A DNA stretch of 64,000 nucleotides from NCBI GenBank assembly GCA_963969495.1, contig OZ018335.1:85170354-85234353 (forward strand). Reading direction: 5' to 3'. Both the position numbers and the translations under genes were made by a program. This document shows, piece by piece, positions 25,623-39,487 of this stretch (position 1 is its first letter; each line of letters opens with the position of its first letter). The DNA is from Ceratothoa steindachneri. Its lineage: Eukaryota > Arthropoda > Malacostraca > Isopoda > Cymothoidae. The notes under the pieces are model-generated. The model saw only the letters and a program-made list of their open reading frames with translations, was not told the DNA's origin and made no database searches.

Positions 25623-26400
25623 AAAATATTCAACATGGTTGCTTTTATGAAGGCATAATTTTAATTGCAGTAGGAAGGATACTACCATCAGGGACATCCT
25701 TATATATTCCAAGCAATGTTTCGGATTACCCAATCCAGCATCAGTCTTAAGGGATAAACATAATTTGTGTGTCGAAGAAATGTTAACTTAAACTAAATAC
25801 AAATCAAAATCAAATAATTAAGATATTAAACATATTACAAGTACATATATAGATAAGCTCAAAGCAAAGAAGAGAAACAAATTCATACCTGCTGTCAACG
25901 AGTCAGGGAAATGACTGAGGAATTTACCAAAACCTGAAACGATTATGGGTACTTTGTTAGCGTTAGAATAAGAGGTCTGAAGCTGGTTGGTTGTGGCTAT
26001 TACCGATAATTGGTCGCAATTCCCTAGGGACATCTTTCTTTGCAACCTTCGGATGGAAGGAGTCATTTAATGTTTTGCCTATGACTCTGTTAACCAAATC
26101 TATGGGGAATTAGTTGGATACGAAAAACTTCTTAGAACGTCAAATTAAAGGTGTATTAAAAAATAAATTAAAGAAACAAAAATAAAAGGATTTTTCTAAA
26201 AATTTTGGACTGATTTACATACTGAATATTGATAAATATGATTTCTAAATAAATAGAAGAAAATCACCTTTTCTGATCATTTAAAAAATAATTTTTGTTT
26301 TTCTAGTTACATTCTTCTACAAATGTCTCAAAAATCCATTCACTGTTTCTTCGCCCGTAATTCACCCCAACCCTCAAAATAAAAAAAAACTGAAGAAGAA
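25620..26400. other. AT-rich DNA, nothing recognised
   Basis: One minus frame (25818-26066) is open for 82 codons but shows no motif. No repeats or RNA genes seen. Confidence 0.4.
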
Positions 26401-28770
26401 ATTCAGAACAAACAGCAGAATATGAAGAGGAAAGTCGAAATCGGATTTATTTACCTTAATGGAAAGAAGGTCGTCCTTGACTTAATTACAATAAGAAAAG
26501 GGATGATATGTGTTCCTTGCAGCATTTTTCAGCATCAACTGGCAACAAAGTTTCGAATATGAAACTATGGTTAAACATAAAAACTTAAAAGAGCATAAAC
26601 TAAACTTGTCAAAAAAGTTGGTTAAAACTGCAAAACCTGGAGAAACCCAGGCTGATCTAGGTCTTTTGTCAATGAACAAATCTCTATTTAACAAATTCAG
26701 ATTTTATTTCCAAATGGTCAATTTCCGATGGTCTACAGTGGACACCTTACATCGAATTTGAAAACCTGTGTGAGCTTAACAATGCAAAAGTGGATGTTGG
26801 CAAACAATATAATACACGAAAAAAGGAAAACGAATTTAATAAAGTCATTGCAATCAATGAAAGATAAAAGTTAAAACATAGTTTTGAAGAGAAGGCCTTC
26901 TTTTTATTGTTGATGTACAAAGGATCAACAGACACTTCAGCACTTGTAGAAGAGATATTTTAATGTCAGTTTTCTCATAAAGGATAAAAATTGGCAACTC
27001 TTTAAAATCTAAACTGTGACAGAGACGAATGCTGAGAGAATACTGGAATTAATAAGGCGAATCATGAAAAGGATTACAGGAGAAATTCACACTATCTTGT
27101 CTTAAAGACTTGTAAGAATTGCAGCTGATGGAGCTTCAGTGATGATGAGTGAAACAAATGGAGTTTTGCGTAAACTAAAAGAAGACAACGCGGACGTCAT
27201 CTCGATTCATACTTATGTCATCGCATTGATCTTTGTTTTAAGACCGCCTGATAAACATTGAATGTCATAAAATGTTGATTCTCCTCCTAAAATCACTTAA
27301 CTTAATTTCCCAAAAGTTAGCCAAAACTAAATCGAAACTGAAAAAAGCTTGGTGACCTTAAATGAAACGCCTATGTATCCCAAAGGAATTGATGTCACGC
27401 GATGGTTGCAGCATCTTTAGAGGGCAATAGAAATTTTACTGAAAGGATTTTCGTGATTTGCGCATAATCTTTCTAATGTATGTTACATTTTTAAATAACT
27501 TTTGATTTAAAATAAGTCATATATTATTATAAGATATTAAAATCTGATATCTTATATTTTATAGATTGCTGAAAACGAGATAAAAGGAACATAACGCGAG
27601 AAGGCAAAACGGATCACCAGGGTTTTGAAAAATTTATCGATCATTAGGTGAGCTTTGTATCTTCAGATAGTTCTCAAACCGCTCGTAAAGTTATTGATTA
27701 ACTTGCAAACTAAAGAATTATCTCTAGGAGTAATACCTGCATGAATACCTTTCGTCAACAGTAACTCTTGTTCAAAAATACAAAAATAGCCGTCATCATC
27801 AAGATACTTTTCTGGTCACAAATATGTTGCCTTTACCCTGAACAGCTTCGATTCTTCCTTCGTCAGTCCCTTAAAGTCACTTATTGTCAATTTTTTTGCA
27901 GTCCTTTGATAGGCGAATAACATCCTTTCAGGGAGAAATCGTAGAAGCTACGATTATTACGGACTTTAAAAACTGACGGGACGTGGAAAACCACATGAAG
28001 CTAAACTTGCTCTTGTAAATTAACAAAAAGTAAAAATAAAGGTTCTTTGATAACAAAAATTAACTAAAATATTTGAAGAATCGATTGAAATTTTTTATTT
28101 TTGAAAGTATAAAGGAAAACACTTTTACTATAAATTTGATATTTTCGAGCCATAAGGGCAAGGTAGTACTTTTGGGCATTACTTTCGGAGGTCGGAATCC
28201 GTATTGGTTATTATTGGTATTTAGAAACTGATAAAGGCTAGTATGGTTTAATTCTTGAAATATTTTACTATTGTAAGTGAATTATTAAACAATTATTTTA
28301 AATTTTAATAGAAATATTAAGATTTAGATATAAAATTATGTTTTATTCTAATATATAATTCAATTTGGCGAAAAATTAGAGAAAATATATTTCAACGTTT
28401 TTACAGGAATTGAGGACAAAGAAAATCACATCCTTCAAAATAATTTCCGTGAGTTTATGTAATCATTCAAAAGGGGTCAAATCTCATGAATGGTTAATCC
28501 TTAAATCTAAGATCTAAGACAAGGAGTGGACACAAAATCTCGTGGCGAGAACTGAATCGAGCAGAGTTATCAAATCTATTCCATCTCATCGACCACCTGC
28601 TACCTCCGCCGATTGTGAGCGTTGATTCTAGGCAATGAAAGGGCAGATGTTGTTTGAACTCTTTTGTCATGAGGATCTAATGATGGCCCACCTTAATTCT
28701 GTGACGCTTAAAAACTGAGAGAAATATGGCTGAATCTAAAAAGACGAAAATTGAGAAAATTCAACGACGA
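26400..28770 (+). pseudogene. hAT-superfamily transposase relic (ZMYM6/KIAA1586-like type)
   Basis: The plus strand carries an N-terminal Cys-containing segment (ICVPCSIFQHQLATKF near 26510) and a charged helix region (frame 26510-26761). It then has IAADGASVMMSETNGVLRKL near 27120-27180, the D-G-A-S-x-M catalytic-strand motif of this hAT group, followed by an H-C-x-x-H-R-like segment. A TRWLQHL-like block lies near 27395 in another frame. The C-terminal dimerisation motif PPATSADCER is at about 28593-28622, with LMMAHLNSVTLKN downstream. Spacing spans about 2.3 kb with many stops and frameshifts. I did not find terminal inverted repeats or the 8-bp duplication. Confidence 0.7.
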
Positions 28771-29440
28771 TAGAGTACAGGACAGTGAAGAGAGAGACGA
28801 CTGTGAAAGTTTCTGTGAAAGTAGCGATCGCGATTTAGATGTAAGAATGAATGTTTAACATTAGTTAAAAGAATTATATTAGAAAAATAGGTTTTCTGTT
28901 TAATTATTTTCATTTTCTTCGGCTGATTGAAAATTGAAAAGGGCCATAGGAATATTTGCTCTTTTTGCTCAAAGGCGAAAGAATTTGCGACACTAAATCC
29001 AGGGTTGGTAAATATCCTGTAAAGGTAAACGTTAAATATTTGAAATTTTTATTATATTGATGAAATAATAGGCTAAGTTAATGGACCGCTTTGAATTCCT
29101 CTCCCCTAAAGTAATTTTAATTAATGTGTTGATTAAGCCAAAATAGATCCAGTTCTTATAGATTTTTTTCTATAAGATTTTTGAATTTTTTTAACTAGTT
29201 GGTTGTGAAACATAATCGAGTGTAGGTTCTTTTAATATAGAGGAAAAACAACAGCTTGGAACGTGATGTCACTCAATTTTATCGTGTAAAGCATAGTGAT
29301 CCTAAAAGGACTGATGTGATTAATAGCAAACCCAAAGGTATTTGCTTTGCTATTGTTGACATGAGACTAAGACTAAATCAGAATAGATAAAAAGGAATAG
29401 CAAGAAAAAAACAAGAGCAAGGAGTTAAATAAATAAATCA
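28770..29440. other. AT-rich DNA after the hAT relic
   Basis: No frame, repeat or RNA gene recognised. It may include the 3' untranslated part of the hAT element. Confidence 0.4.
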
Positions 29441-29464
29441 TTATGTAATTGGGGCAAGACAGGA

Positions 29465-29560
29465 ACAGTCGGTTCCGCACCGTTGAATTCGACGCATTGG
29501 CGCGGTTATCTGCTCGGCCATCCTCGCGTATAAACGAGACTCAATTCAATCCGAAATCCT
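29465..29560 (-). repeat. Possible tRNA-derived SINE head
   Basis: The minus strand reads GAGGATGGCCGAGCAGATAA, close to a pol III A box as in class II tRNAs, followed after about 30 bases by GTCGAATTC, a weak B box. No acceptor stem can be formed. It is probably a diverged SINE head. Confidence 0.3.
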
Positions 29561-29654
29561 TTGACTTAAGCTGTTTCGTTTTCGCCACTCATTAAACCCA
29601 ATAAATTATCTCACCAGACTAAAATATCTGGACTGACGTTATAGTATAAGAACA

Positions 29655-30595
29655 CACAAGAAGAAGCTTTGCCACTGCTCCTTGCAGGAGGAGATTGCGC
29701 TTTGCATGCAGACCTTCGGTTTTTGGTTTACGGTAAAGATATTTTTATCGGTTTCATTTCATGATGTAATTAAGCAATTTCTTTTAAACATAGTTTCAAA
29801 TTATTCTAAAATATATTTATTACTTTCTTATTTTTCTATATCTTCTCGCAGTAGAAAACTTAAAAGTTTGAATATATTTTAAATCACTTCTTTTTGATTT
29901 CCTCTTTTATAATCGTTATATTTATTATTTTATTTTAAAGTTGATTAATAATCTTGTCATTAAATACCTATTTGTATACAATATTTTGAAAGTTCAGTTA
30001 ATTCAAACTTTTCTCATTTTCATTCTTGGTTTCAGTGAGTAATAACTATAAGTTAAGGAAAAATGGTAACTCATAATTTATTTGGATAAAAGCTTCACAT
30101 ATACGAAAATTCAAACCGAATGGCTATTTGCAAACTCTAAACCAACACTTAGACAGAACTTGGATAAAAACATTGAATATACGAAAAAACATACCTTAGA
30201 TTTTTACAAATCGATGCTTATTTTTTAGGCATAAAGGCCATAAAATACACTTGTTGAATTCTTTTTAAAAATGGAATTAAACAATCCTAACGATTCTTTT
30301 TTCTCCTAAATTTTCTCTAATAATTTTATTTTGCTTTACTCGTTTTTAAGGTCTAGTATCTCGTTCCAAAGCATCCATACTTGAATTTAATAGATTTTCT
30401 GAACTTGATGTGTAATTCTTCTATTTTAAAAATTTTCCAAAACATTCGATAATCATATTTATTTTTTTTAACTTCACAATTTAATTTTTTTAAACTCTAA
30501 AAGAACTCTTGAGAAAGAACTTAGATAAAAACTTAAAATATACCTAGGTCATAACTAAACTAAGAGAGAACAAATTCCGTTCCTAAAATATGAGG
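29655..30595. repeat. Dispersed repeat R, copy 1
   Basis: This sequence is repeated in the same orientation at 51181-51744 plus 53396-53995. Shared blocks include AATATATTTATTACTTTCTT, AATTTATTTGGATAAAAG, ATCGATGCTT, TTTACTCGT and ACATTCGATAAT, all in order. The left end (CTTTGCCACTGCTCC) corresponds to the terminal inverted repeat seen in copy 2, but the right terminus is missing or too diverged here. No coding capacity is evident; the one 66-codon frame is AT-rich and motif-free. Confidence 0.8.
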
Positions 30596-30789
30596 GATCT
30601 TAAAAAATTCTTGGTGTAAAATGAAATAAATATTAAAAATTAAAATGAAAAATTTCCCTAATATTTCTCAAAATAGTTTCCAATTAGGTAAATGCACTTT
30701 TTAAGGCGATGTTCAAACCTGAAATGTTCCTCTCTAAACAACTCCTAGTATTTGAATTGTAACATGCCTGGACTTCACATTTTACTGTT

Positions 30790-31090
30790 CAATTAATTGA
30801 AATCTTGTTTATTTTAAATGATCCTTAAGTTTAGGAAACAAGAAATAGTACAAGGGGGCAGGATCAGGGATATAGGGTAGACGGGGTATGATTTGCAATC
30901 TAGATTCCTTCAAAGTTTCTCTTGTTAGCTTTGAAGGATTGGCTGGAGCATTGTCAAGATGGAACATGATAAGCTTAGCATCACGCAACGCTTTCGGCAC
31001 TCAACGGGCAGAAAGATTGCTAAGACCAAGATGCTCCGTTAAAATTGAATATGCTGGTTGATCCTTGGCAAATATCAACTTTTTCCAAAT
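30790..31090 (-). pseudogene. Mariner transposase fragment with a large internal deletion
   Basis: The minus strand reads QPAYSILTEHLGLSNLSAR, V-P-K-A-L-R, then jumps to FHLDNAPANPSKLTRETLKE and IPDPAPLYYFLFPKLKDHLK. The first part belongs to the helix-turn-helix region and the second to the C-terminal catalytic region (HxDNAPxH, then SPDLAPxDYYLF in mariners). About 100 or more residues, including the first catalytic Asp, are absent between them. Sequence differs from the other two mariner copies in the window, so it is a separate subfamily. Confidence 0.8.
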
Positions 31091-31214
31091 AAATTCAACG
31101 CTAATTCTGCAATCTTCATCCAGAAGGTTTTAACCGGCGGGCATCTTTTCTGCATTGGTTGATGTGGATGGTCTCCCTTCTCTCTCGTCGCAATTAAGGT
31201 TTTCTCCACCTTCT

Positions 31215-34200
31215 TTAAAATATTAAAATGAATCTCAAAACAATGTTTCTATGTGGTGTAAACTCACTATTAACCCTGCTGCAAAGAATCGACATTAGCA
31301 GGGAATTTTCAATCAAGTTTTGTTCCAAATTTGATAAAAGTTCTGATCTCAAAAGTTTGCTTTTCCATGGATAACAAAAGGTAAATTTTTGTAAGCAGTC
31401 ACTTGGTACCTGAAATGCGTCAGAGAAATTAATGACCGTTATGCAGGTATCAAACACAAAGCAGAGATATGATCAAACGTGGTAGGACTTGAAAATTACC
31501 GATAATTTTTTAAATTAAAGGCTTGCACCAAAAACTCTTGACGATCCTCCCTAGAGTGTTATGGATAAGCAATGGTTCGCGCGCAGAGACCACACACACA
31601 AAACTAGAATCTTGTCAGACATTATTAAAACTCTACAGAAATCCCTGCTAAAATATATTTTTTCCAATTTTGTCTATTATTTTCAAATATTTTTACCCAA
31701 TCTAAATTTTGTTAACAAATAAATAACAGAGGAAAGCATGTCAAATTCTACCATCCAAACCAATGTTTAAGTTTTCCTTCCAATATTAGTATATTTTCTA
31801 TTATTATTATTAACGGCTCTCCAACACTGTTGGGTTAGCACACCTGGACAAAAATAACGGCATTACCGATATAGGTCTACGAAAGCCATCCCTGTTATCG
31901 CTGCGGTGTAGACACCATGTATAGACTGGTACACTAGGTAACGGCCTCCCTACTTGAGTGCTCACAAGGGAGACTGGCTTACTCAGTTAACTTCAACTCT
32001 TTGGTTATCACTTGCGAAGTAGGTACGTTCTCCGCTCCTTTTCTCACTCATTATTCTGGCACTATCCTTTCCTTTGAACTTCCTTATTTTTTCTATTATC
32101 TCGTTTTAATATCTAACTAGCCACTCATTCCCGCTGCCACCGTTCTTAGGTGAATAAGGCTGTACTACCTAGAGGAGGGCTTTATTGCCTTGTCTGCTTG
32201 CACGCCAACTAAAATTCGTGGGTCCCGTCTCCGAGTCTATTTCAGGATAGATCCTCATATTCTTATCTTATCATTAACAACTAGTAACACTTACTAAAAG
32301 ATTCCAGTATGACACAGTTGCCTCAATTGCTGCTTAGTTGAGAGATGCAAATTTGGAAGAGTCCCCGTCTATGGTAGGATTTAGAGTCAGCATGAGTACA
32401 TACATTTTGCAAAGGCAATCATTATATTATCCGTAGTTAGAACCTCTTAATGTTCTGAAAATCCAAGAAGGGGTAGGCTTGAGCAGCTCCTTACATGATA
32501 AAGCCTTGCACTATGCTTTTTTCCTATTTATATTCAAGGATTTCTTATAAAAATGGCTTTCCCGCTACTGACCAGCCATTGGTCATTTAATAAAAAAAGC
32601 AGGTTTCAGCCCTATAATTTAAATCGGTGAGAGTGCAACGTTTTACGACGGAGAAGTGCCTTCCCACTATCGTATTCTTGCGGATAAGGGATTTCCCCAT
32701 TAGTCCATTCTATGGTATCAATCATGGTGACTCTATGAGTAAATTGTTTGTAAACCCAATTATGCTCTTCCATGGTACTAGCAATTGGGATAGACATACC
32801 AGAAAGGAGCTTACCCTTTCCAAAAAAAGCAGGCGGCCAAAAGGAAGCCACTGAGTGGTAAAATAGCTGCCTGACTACATTAGGTTCAGTATATTCTTCT
32901 CGAACCTAAAAATATGTCTTGTGGACCTATGCGTGGGGTGCTCGTTTTTCATAACGGTGTTTGCTACGCCACTCTTTCTGACTTATATTACATCAAAAAG
33001 TCATGGCTTAGCGAAAGCGCGACTGGAATCACATTTGCCTTATGAGGATGGCTGAAACGAGACCCTCTTGATGGAAATGGAGGCCATTAATGCCCTTAAC
33101 AAAGACCAGTCCTTACCTTACACTTTGTTGATAAAATTTCTGCGAGATCAGGGTCTCCAATATCTGCTCGACCAGGGATTTGGACGACAATCTAGTTAGG
33201 GTTTCACGTCTTGCTCTTGGCCATTACCCGCTTACAAGCGTAGTAAGTGTTGCTTCATATCAGAAACCCTTTATGGATTTCACTAACCTCATGCTCAGCT
33301 TTTTAGAACTGGCAGCAGCATTTGCCTTATTCCCGGCCTGGTTGATCTCAGTGTACAGCCCTACGTGAATGCTTTTGAAACAAAACCCGGATAGATGCTG
33401 GTAAAACCACCACCAATTCTTCTATATAGATTCGTCCTAATGACAGGAGGGTTTTACTAAAATGCTTACGGTCACTCATGAATTTACGGCATGTCACGGC
33501 GCTCTATTAAAGGTCAAGATTCTCCAAAGCACGGTCGTTTTCTAAGAGGCCTATAGCAATTCCCGTAAAGGCCATGCATATCAGACAGCCTACATGGATA
33601 AAACTTTATTTGAATGGAATTGCTGTGGAATCCAGAGTAAATTGGAATAGCTGCGAATTCTTCTCTTTCAAAGTTACGAAATATTCTATGCTCTTCATGA
33701 GTATATTTTGTGCATCCCCTCTGAGGCCATCTTGTTTTGTTATTGCTTTGTGTTTAAATACCTCCTTACAGGCAGTGGTACTATGTACAGCTACACTTAG
33801 ATAAATGATTCAGTGTATTTTCTCTCTATTTCAGAGTCAGCTGGTATCAATGTGGCAGATTTTCGTCTAGTCTCGACACGACACGGTTGATGATGGCCTG
33901 AATCTTCCGAGGGGACTTGAGCGTGATTCACTCAGGTTTGGGAGAAGATGTAATCAATCACAAGGGCCATTTCCTTACGGATATTATCGAAAAGATCAAA
34001 AGTGGTGTTAATTAAGCCAAAGAAAATCCACCCTTTTCTCTCTCGTTCATTCATATTAATATCCTAAGTACCACTCTGTTTTGGGGTATGAAAATGTCAA
34101 CAATTTCCCTGGAAAATTTGACTAGGGTGTTAGGAGAGCGCATAGTGGTCCATTAAAGATTAAAAAAGAAAATAAGAGAATTTTAGAAACGTAATTGATT

Positions 34201-34250
34201 TCCTTAGCGTTTTTCCAGGTTGTGTTACCAGTTTTCATTTCTTTGGGCAT
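31215..34250. other. 3 kb without a recognised gene
   Basis: Several modest frames occur: minus 31215-31457 and 32612-32851, plus 33180-33368 and 33574-33804. The minus frame at 32612-32851 (MASFWPPAFFGKGKLLSGM) and minus-strand stretches near 33600-33750 (MKSIEYFVTLKEKNSQLFQF) look protein-like, so a decayed minus-strand coding element of unknown family may lie at 32.6-33.8 kb. Base composition there is slightly richer in GC. Confidence 0.3.
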
Positions 34251-34255
34251 TTAAA

Positions 34256-34436
<181 letters not shown>

Positions 34437-34507
34437 CTCTCATGAACGTGTGAGAATGATGAAATAAATCTAACACACCGCAACAAAGAGAAAACGTGAT
34501 AATTATT

Positions 34508-34937
<430 letters not shown>

Positions 34938-34940
<3 letters not shown>

Positions 34941-37900
34941 TAACAAGGAGTAACAAGGAAATAAGTACCCTAGGAGACCTTACGGTCTATTCAAAGAGGG
35001 TACCTTTGGACTGGCAATCGAGCAGGCACATAGCTGCTTAATTGTTTTGCGTCCCTAAACGGCTACTTTTCAAGACTTTGTCTAGTCTTGACTTGAACTG
35101 GTCAACAGATTCACTGTTGACAACTTTCACTGGAAGTGCATTCCACTTACCCCAGATACTGTAAGTGAAAAAATTTCCACACAGATTTCGGTTGTAACGC
35201 TTCAGTTCAAGTTTTAAGCCGTGATTCTGCGTTATGTTCTCACTCAGTGTGAAAATAACCCGGTAGTCAAACTTTTCGAACCCTCGAAGTATTTTGAAAA
35301 CTTCCGTGAGCTGACCACGCAGTCTACAGGTTTCCAGCGAGAACAGATTTAGTTCCCTCAGTCTATCCTCATAACCTTTATGTCGGATAGAGGGAATCAG
35401 CTTAGTTGCCCTGGCTTGTACGCGTTCCAACCTTGCGATATCCTTTCGAAACGAAGGACTCCAAAATTGTACGGCATACTCCAGGTGCGGCCGAACGAGG
35501 GAGTTGTACAGACAAAGTACTATCACCTTGTTACGGTATCCAAACTGGCGCTTTAAGTAGCCTAACATCCTTTGGGCTTTCTTCTCTGCCTCGATGCACT
35601 TTTTCGAGAACTTGAGGTCGCTAGTGATAGTTACACCCAAGTCCTTCTCAGTGTCACTCGATTCAAGAGCAGTGTCCTTAAGGATATACTGAGATTGGGG
35701 GTTTATGTGACCGATATGCATTACTTTGCATTTTCCTACGTTAAAAGGCAATTGCCACGTGTCCGATCACTGCCCAATCTTCCCAAGATCTTCCTGCAGG
35801 TGGGCAGTATTTCCATTCTTTGCAACGTTCATACCAAGCTTGGTATCGTCGGCAAATTTGGAAATCTTGGCAACCATGTCACCGTCCATGTCGTTGACGT
35901 AGTTGATGAATAGTAGTGGTCCCAGGACAGAACCTTGAGGCACCCCGCTAGTAACGGGCACCCACTCAGAAGACAGTCCATTCACCACCACCCTTAGCCG
36001 TCTGCCACTTAGCCAGTTCTCGATCCAGCTGGCTACCTTTCCGTCTATGCCCAGCGCTCGCACTTTCCGGAGAAGGCGGTGGTGTGGTACCTTATCAAAG
36101 GCTTTCTGAAAGTCTAAGTAGATCACATCCACCACCTTGTCCCGATCGTGCTCACTGAACACGAAGTGGAAGAATCCCATAAGGTTCGTCAGGCATGACC
36201 GTTGCCTACAGAAGCCATGCTGGAAACTCCTCAAAGCAGGTTTGACTCTAAATACGACGTCATTTTGTCCACCATAATGCTTTTCATGAGTTTACTGACT
36301 ATCGAAGTCAGACTGATAGGTCGGTAGTTTGACGGATGGTTGTGGTCTGCTTTCTTGAAGATCGGAGTCACCTCCGCCTTCCCCTAGTCTCTGGGAACGC
36401 ATCCGGTTCGGATCCACATGTTAAAGATTGCGCACAGATGTCGTGATACTTCATCGCACACTTCCTTCAACACCTTAGATAGAAACCCGTCCGGTCCAGG
36501 GGACTTATTCGTCTTTAGGTCAGCGATCTTTTTCTTTATTTCTCCTTCGGTGAAGTCCATTGCCTCCAGCTTTTTCCCTGAGTAGGATTCGGTCGGCTGG
36601 GAAATGGGACCACACTCTTCAGTAAACACTGAAGAGAAGTAGTCGTTGAGGAGGTTAGAATTTTCTGCATCTGAATGCTTTAATGTCCCCTCCTGATTCC
36701 TCAAAGGGCCAATCGTCCGACGGATTGGTTTACGGCTGTGCACATTTTTAAAAAACTCCCTAGGATTCTCTTTACAGAGTCTCGCCACTCGAAGTTCCTC
36801 AGACGGCTTAGCCGCCCTTATGCTGGACTTCACTCTCCTAGCTAGCCTCCGGTATTCGTCAAAGTCACCCGAGATCTTCGATTGCCGGTACACATTTTTC
36901 TTCTCACTAAGCAGTTGCCCGATTTCTCGATTAAACCCCTTTGGTTGAACAGAGGACGACGGGAGCATTTCAGAGGGTTGAAACGTGATTGAAGACTCAT
37001 GAATATGGTTTTAAAACTGTTCCAAGAGTCTTTAAAAGCCCCGCAAACTTCTAGCCTCGCGTCAGTCAGTCCCGCGCGTAGACTTGCAAAGTCTGCTTTT
37101 CTCAAATCGAATTTCCTTGATTTACTAGTTGCAGGCTCTGCCTTGGGGACTTTGACTACAAATTTAATTAGTCGGTGGTCACTGCCACCGAGCTCTTCGC
37201 CAACAGAGAGGTCCTCAACGATGTCATCCTCAGAGGTGAAAACCAAGTCAAGGATATTGTCTCTTCTCGTTGTCTTTCTCACCCATTGAGTGAGGAACTC
37301 GTTGTTCGTGAACCGTAGGAGTAGTGCGTTCTCGCCACAGGGTTCTCTGGTTTCCCAGTCAACTTGTGTGTTGAAATCAACCATGACGATACACACTCTG
37401 TCTTCGACAAGTTTTCCTAGTAGCTGGTACAGATCTCTGTCCTTTTCAACAAGTCGGGCAGGAGGTCTATAAAGCACCAAGGTCCTGTATTTGGCAGGAC
37501 CTATCTCTAGGTCAACACCTAGTAGTTCATGGTCGGATATGATGTTGCAATCCGTCGAGTTAAGAGTATCCTTGACATACAACATCACACCGCCACCCTC
37601 TCTGTCTGGCCTATCTTTCTGGAAGAGCTGGTAACCGGGAATTGTGAATCCACCTTCAAAATCTCGGTTTGAGGTTTTAATCCACGTCACCGTTATGGCC
37701 ACCATCTCAGGTTCCTCTGTTGCTACGAGGCCACGGAGCTCAAGAAACTTATTCCTGATTGACCTCGCGTTGAACAGAAGAACTTTTAGGGAGTCCCCCA
37801 GTGTAGGACTCCCTACGCTCTTCCGTTTCCCGGCTTCTTTTGTGTGGCAGTACCCCTCTTTGCTACATCTAAGAACGTCGTTCCAGGAGTGACACAGGCA

Positions 37901-38330
37901 TACTGTCTTATGTCCGCCTTCACTCTGGGTCGGACGCTCCTCTTAGTCCGCTCTACGACATCCTGGATTAAGTTACAAAGTACAGCCTTTTCCTTGAATG
38001 GAAGGTGCACTCCGTCCCTTTGGTAAAGGTCATTTCGACCGTATAAGGTGCGGTAAGGGTCCAGAAAGAAGACCCCTTCCGCCGTACAGAGGTCGGACCC
38101 GCGCTGGTTCAGGGTCACGTTCCTTGAGCTATCCGGCTAGGACCTCTTCTAGGGAGCATCCATACAATGACTTGTTTGTGAGTTCTCAATCTGCAGTCGT
38201 CCATGGCTCACATGACCATGTTTAGAATTTTCTCGCTGGGGCCTACTTTGCCTCCTCGGAGGTAGAGGTCATTCCCACTCACCATCAGGGCAACGACTGA
38301 ATTCTCGGAGATCTGAGATTTCTCAGCCTC
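34938..38330 (-). mobile_element. CR1-clade LINE, nearly complete, inactivated by few lesions
   Basis: Minus strand. The C-terminal half of ORF1 (37813-38320) is an SGNH esterase: LMVSGNDLYLRGG near 38270 (GND block) and LYQRDGVHLPFKEK near 38010 (D-x-x-H block). ORF2 starts near 37800 (NARSIRNKFLELRGLV). Its endonuclease shows AITVTWIKT at 37685 (catalytic Glu of x-T-E-T-W replaced by Val), VDFNTQVDWE near 37380 and LGGSDHRL near 37180. The RT includes NKSPGPDGF (36490), YLDFQKAFDKVPHHRL (36100), SGVPQGSVLGPLL (35930) and KFADDTKLG (35850). The C-terminal region is open in 35038-35751. Lesions: frameshifts near 36940 and 36240-36380, stops at 36384 and 35767. The 3' end carries two copies of CCTTGTTACT. 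Confidence 0.93.
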
Positions 38331-38349
38331 TACCCAATGTGGAAACTAC

Positions 38350-38600
38350 AAACACAGGGTTCTCACCACATTTATTCTTGCCTTTCCAGAATATATTGAA
38401 GACAAAAAGAAAGATGCACAATTCTTGTATTGCCGACAATAAAACAATCCAGTAAAACAGAAAGGGAAATTTGACGTAAATGAGTAATGGGCTAAAAAAT
38501 GGAGTTTCAAAATGTGAGTGAAAGGATATTAGAAGAACACGAGGATCATAGAGAGCAAAGGAAGGCACAATGAAGTCAATCTATACTTATAAAACAGAAA
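38350..38600. repeat. tRNA-containing 530-bp repeat, left part (split by mariner)
   Basis: Matches the repeat at 41332-41905 in a circularly permuted order: tail (TTTATTCTTGCCTTTCCAGA, AAGACAAAAAGAAAGATGCA) followed by head (GAAATTTGACGTAAATGAGT, AGCAAAGGAAGGCACAATGA). The head then stops at the TA where the mariner starts. Tail-then-head order implies the family is arranged head-to-tail. Confidence 0.8.
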
Positions 38601-38602
38601 TA

Positions 38603-39487
38603 GGAGGGGCAGTCAATAAGTTTTGCCACTCGGATATAAAGAAACAAGATATGACGAAAAGTGTTTTATTATTTCTCAATATAACTACCCTCGACTTCAA
38701 TGCACTTGCGCCACTTGTCCCTGAGGCTTCGAATTCCCGACAATCAGAAATCTTTCGACTGCTGTTCAATCCACTGCTGGATGTGAGCTAGACATCTTCA
38801 TCGTCCCCAACCTGGCGTCCACGCAGTGCAGCCTGGAGCTGGCGGAATAAAAATCAGTCGCTAGGGTCCATATCTGGACTTTAGGGGAGGGGAGGAGCTC
38901 CTCGAATCCGCCCCCGCGCACGGCAGCTTGTGTAACTCTGGCCTTGTACACCCAAAGGGCAGAGACCTTGGTCATGGCCAAATTGTCGTGGATGATGTTG
39001 AAAACACTTCTATATGATATTCCAAGTTCTCGCTCGATTTCTTCGACCTTCAGCCGGTCGATTTTCGAGGATCCTCACCTCACACGGGCCACATTGTCTT
39101 CGTTGGTCACGTTTGACGGGCCTCTTGGACGGGGGTCATATTAAAAGGGACTCACGATCATGGCGGAACTCCCTATTCCAACGAGCAATGGTTGCATAGG
39201 AAGGGGCGGTGTTGGTGTACACTGCAACCAAGCGTTCATGGATTTCTTTTGTATTCTTGCCTTCTTTGTTAAAAAATTTGATCACTGCGCGGTGCTCAAC
39301 CTTCTCCATTGTTAAAAAATTTGTGACTGACGATCTGCAATCAGCTACTGCTTCTTAAATAAAAGAGGCAGGAGCGCGCGGCTGCAGGTCCCGACTTGTC
39401 ATGACTTGTCCTAACACCCCTAAAATCAGCCATCCCCTTTCCTCTGTTTTGCCCTACCGATTCGCAAAACTTATTGACCGCCCCTCG
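38603..39487 (-). mobile_element. Mariner transposon, internally deleted (885 bp)
   Basis: Ends are GGAGGGGCAGTCAATAAGTT (left) and, reverse-complemented, CGAGGGGCGGTCAATAAGTT (right), flanked by TA at 38601-38602 and 39488-39489. On the minus strand the transposase starts near 39309 with an HTH region (EHRAVIKFF, AVYTNTAPSYATIARWN) and runs to AMTKVSALWV near 38950. It then jumps directly to KARVTQAAVRG, so the segment holding the first two catalytic Asp residues (about 350 bp) is deleted. Same family as the 54752-55991 copy. Inserted into the tRNA-containing repeat. Confidence 0.92.

Noticed and set aside
37998..38225. Plus-strand frames across 35.4-38.2 kb
   Set aside because: They are antisense shadows of the CR1 LINE on the minus strand.
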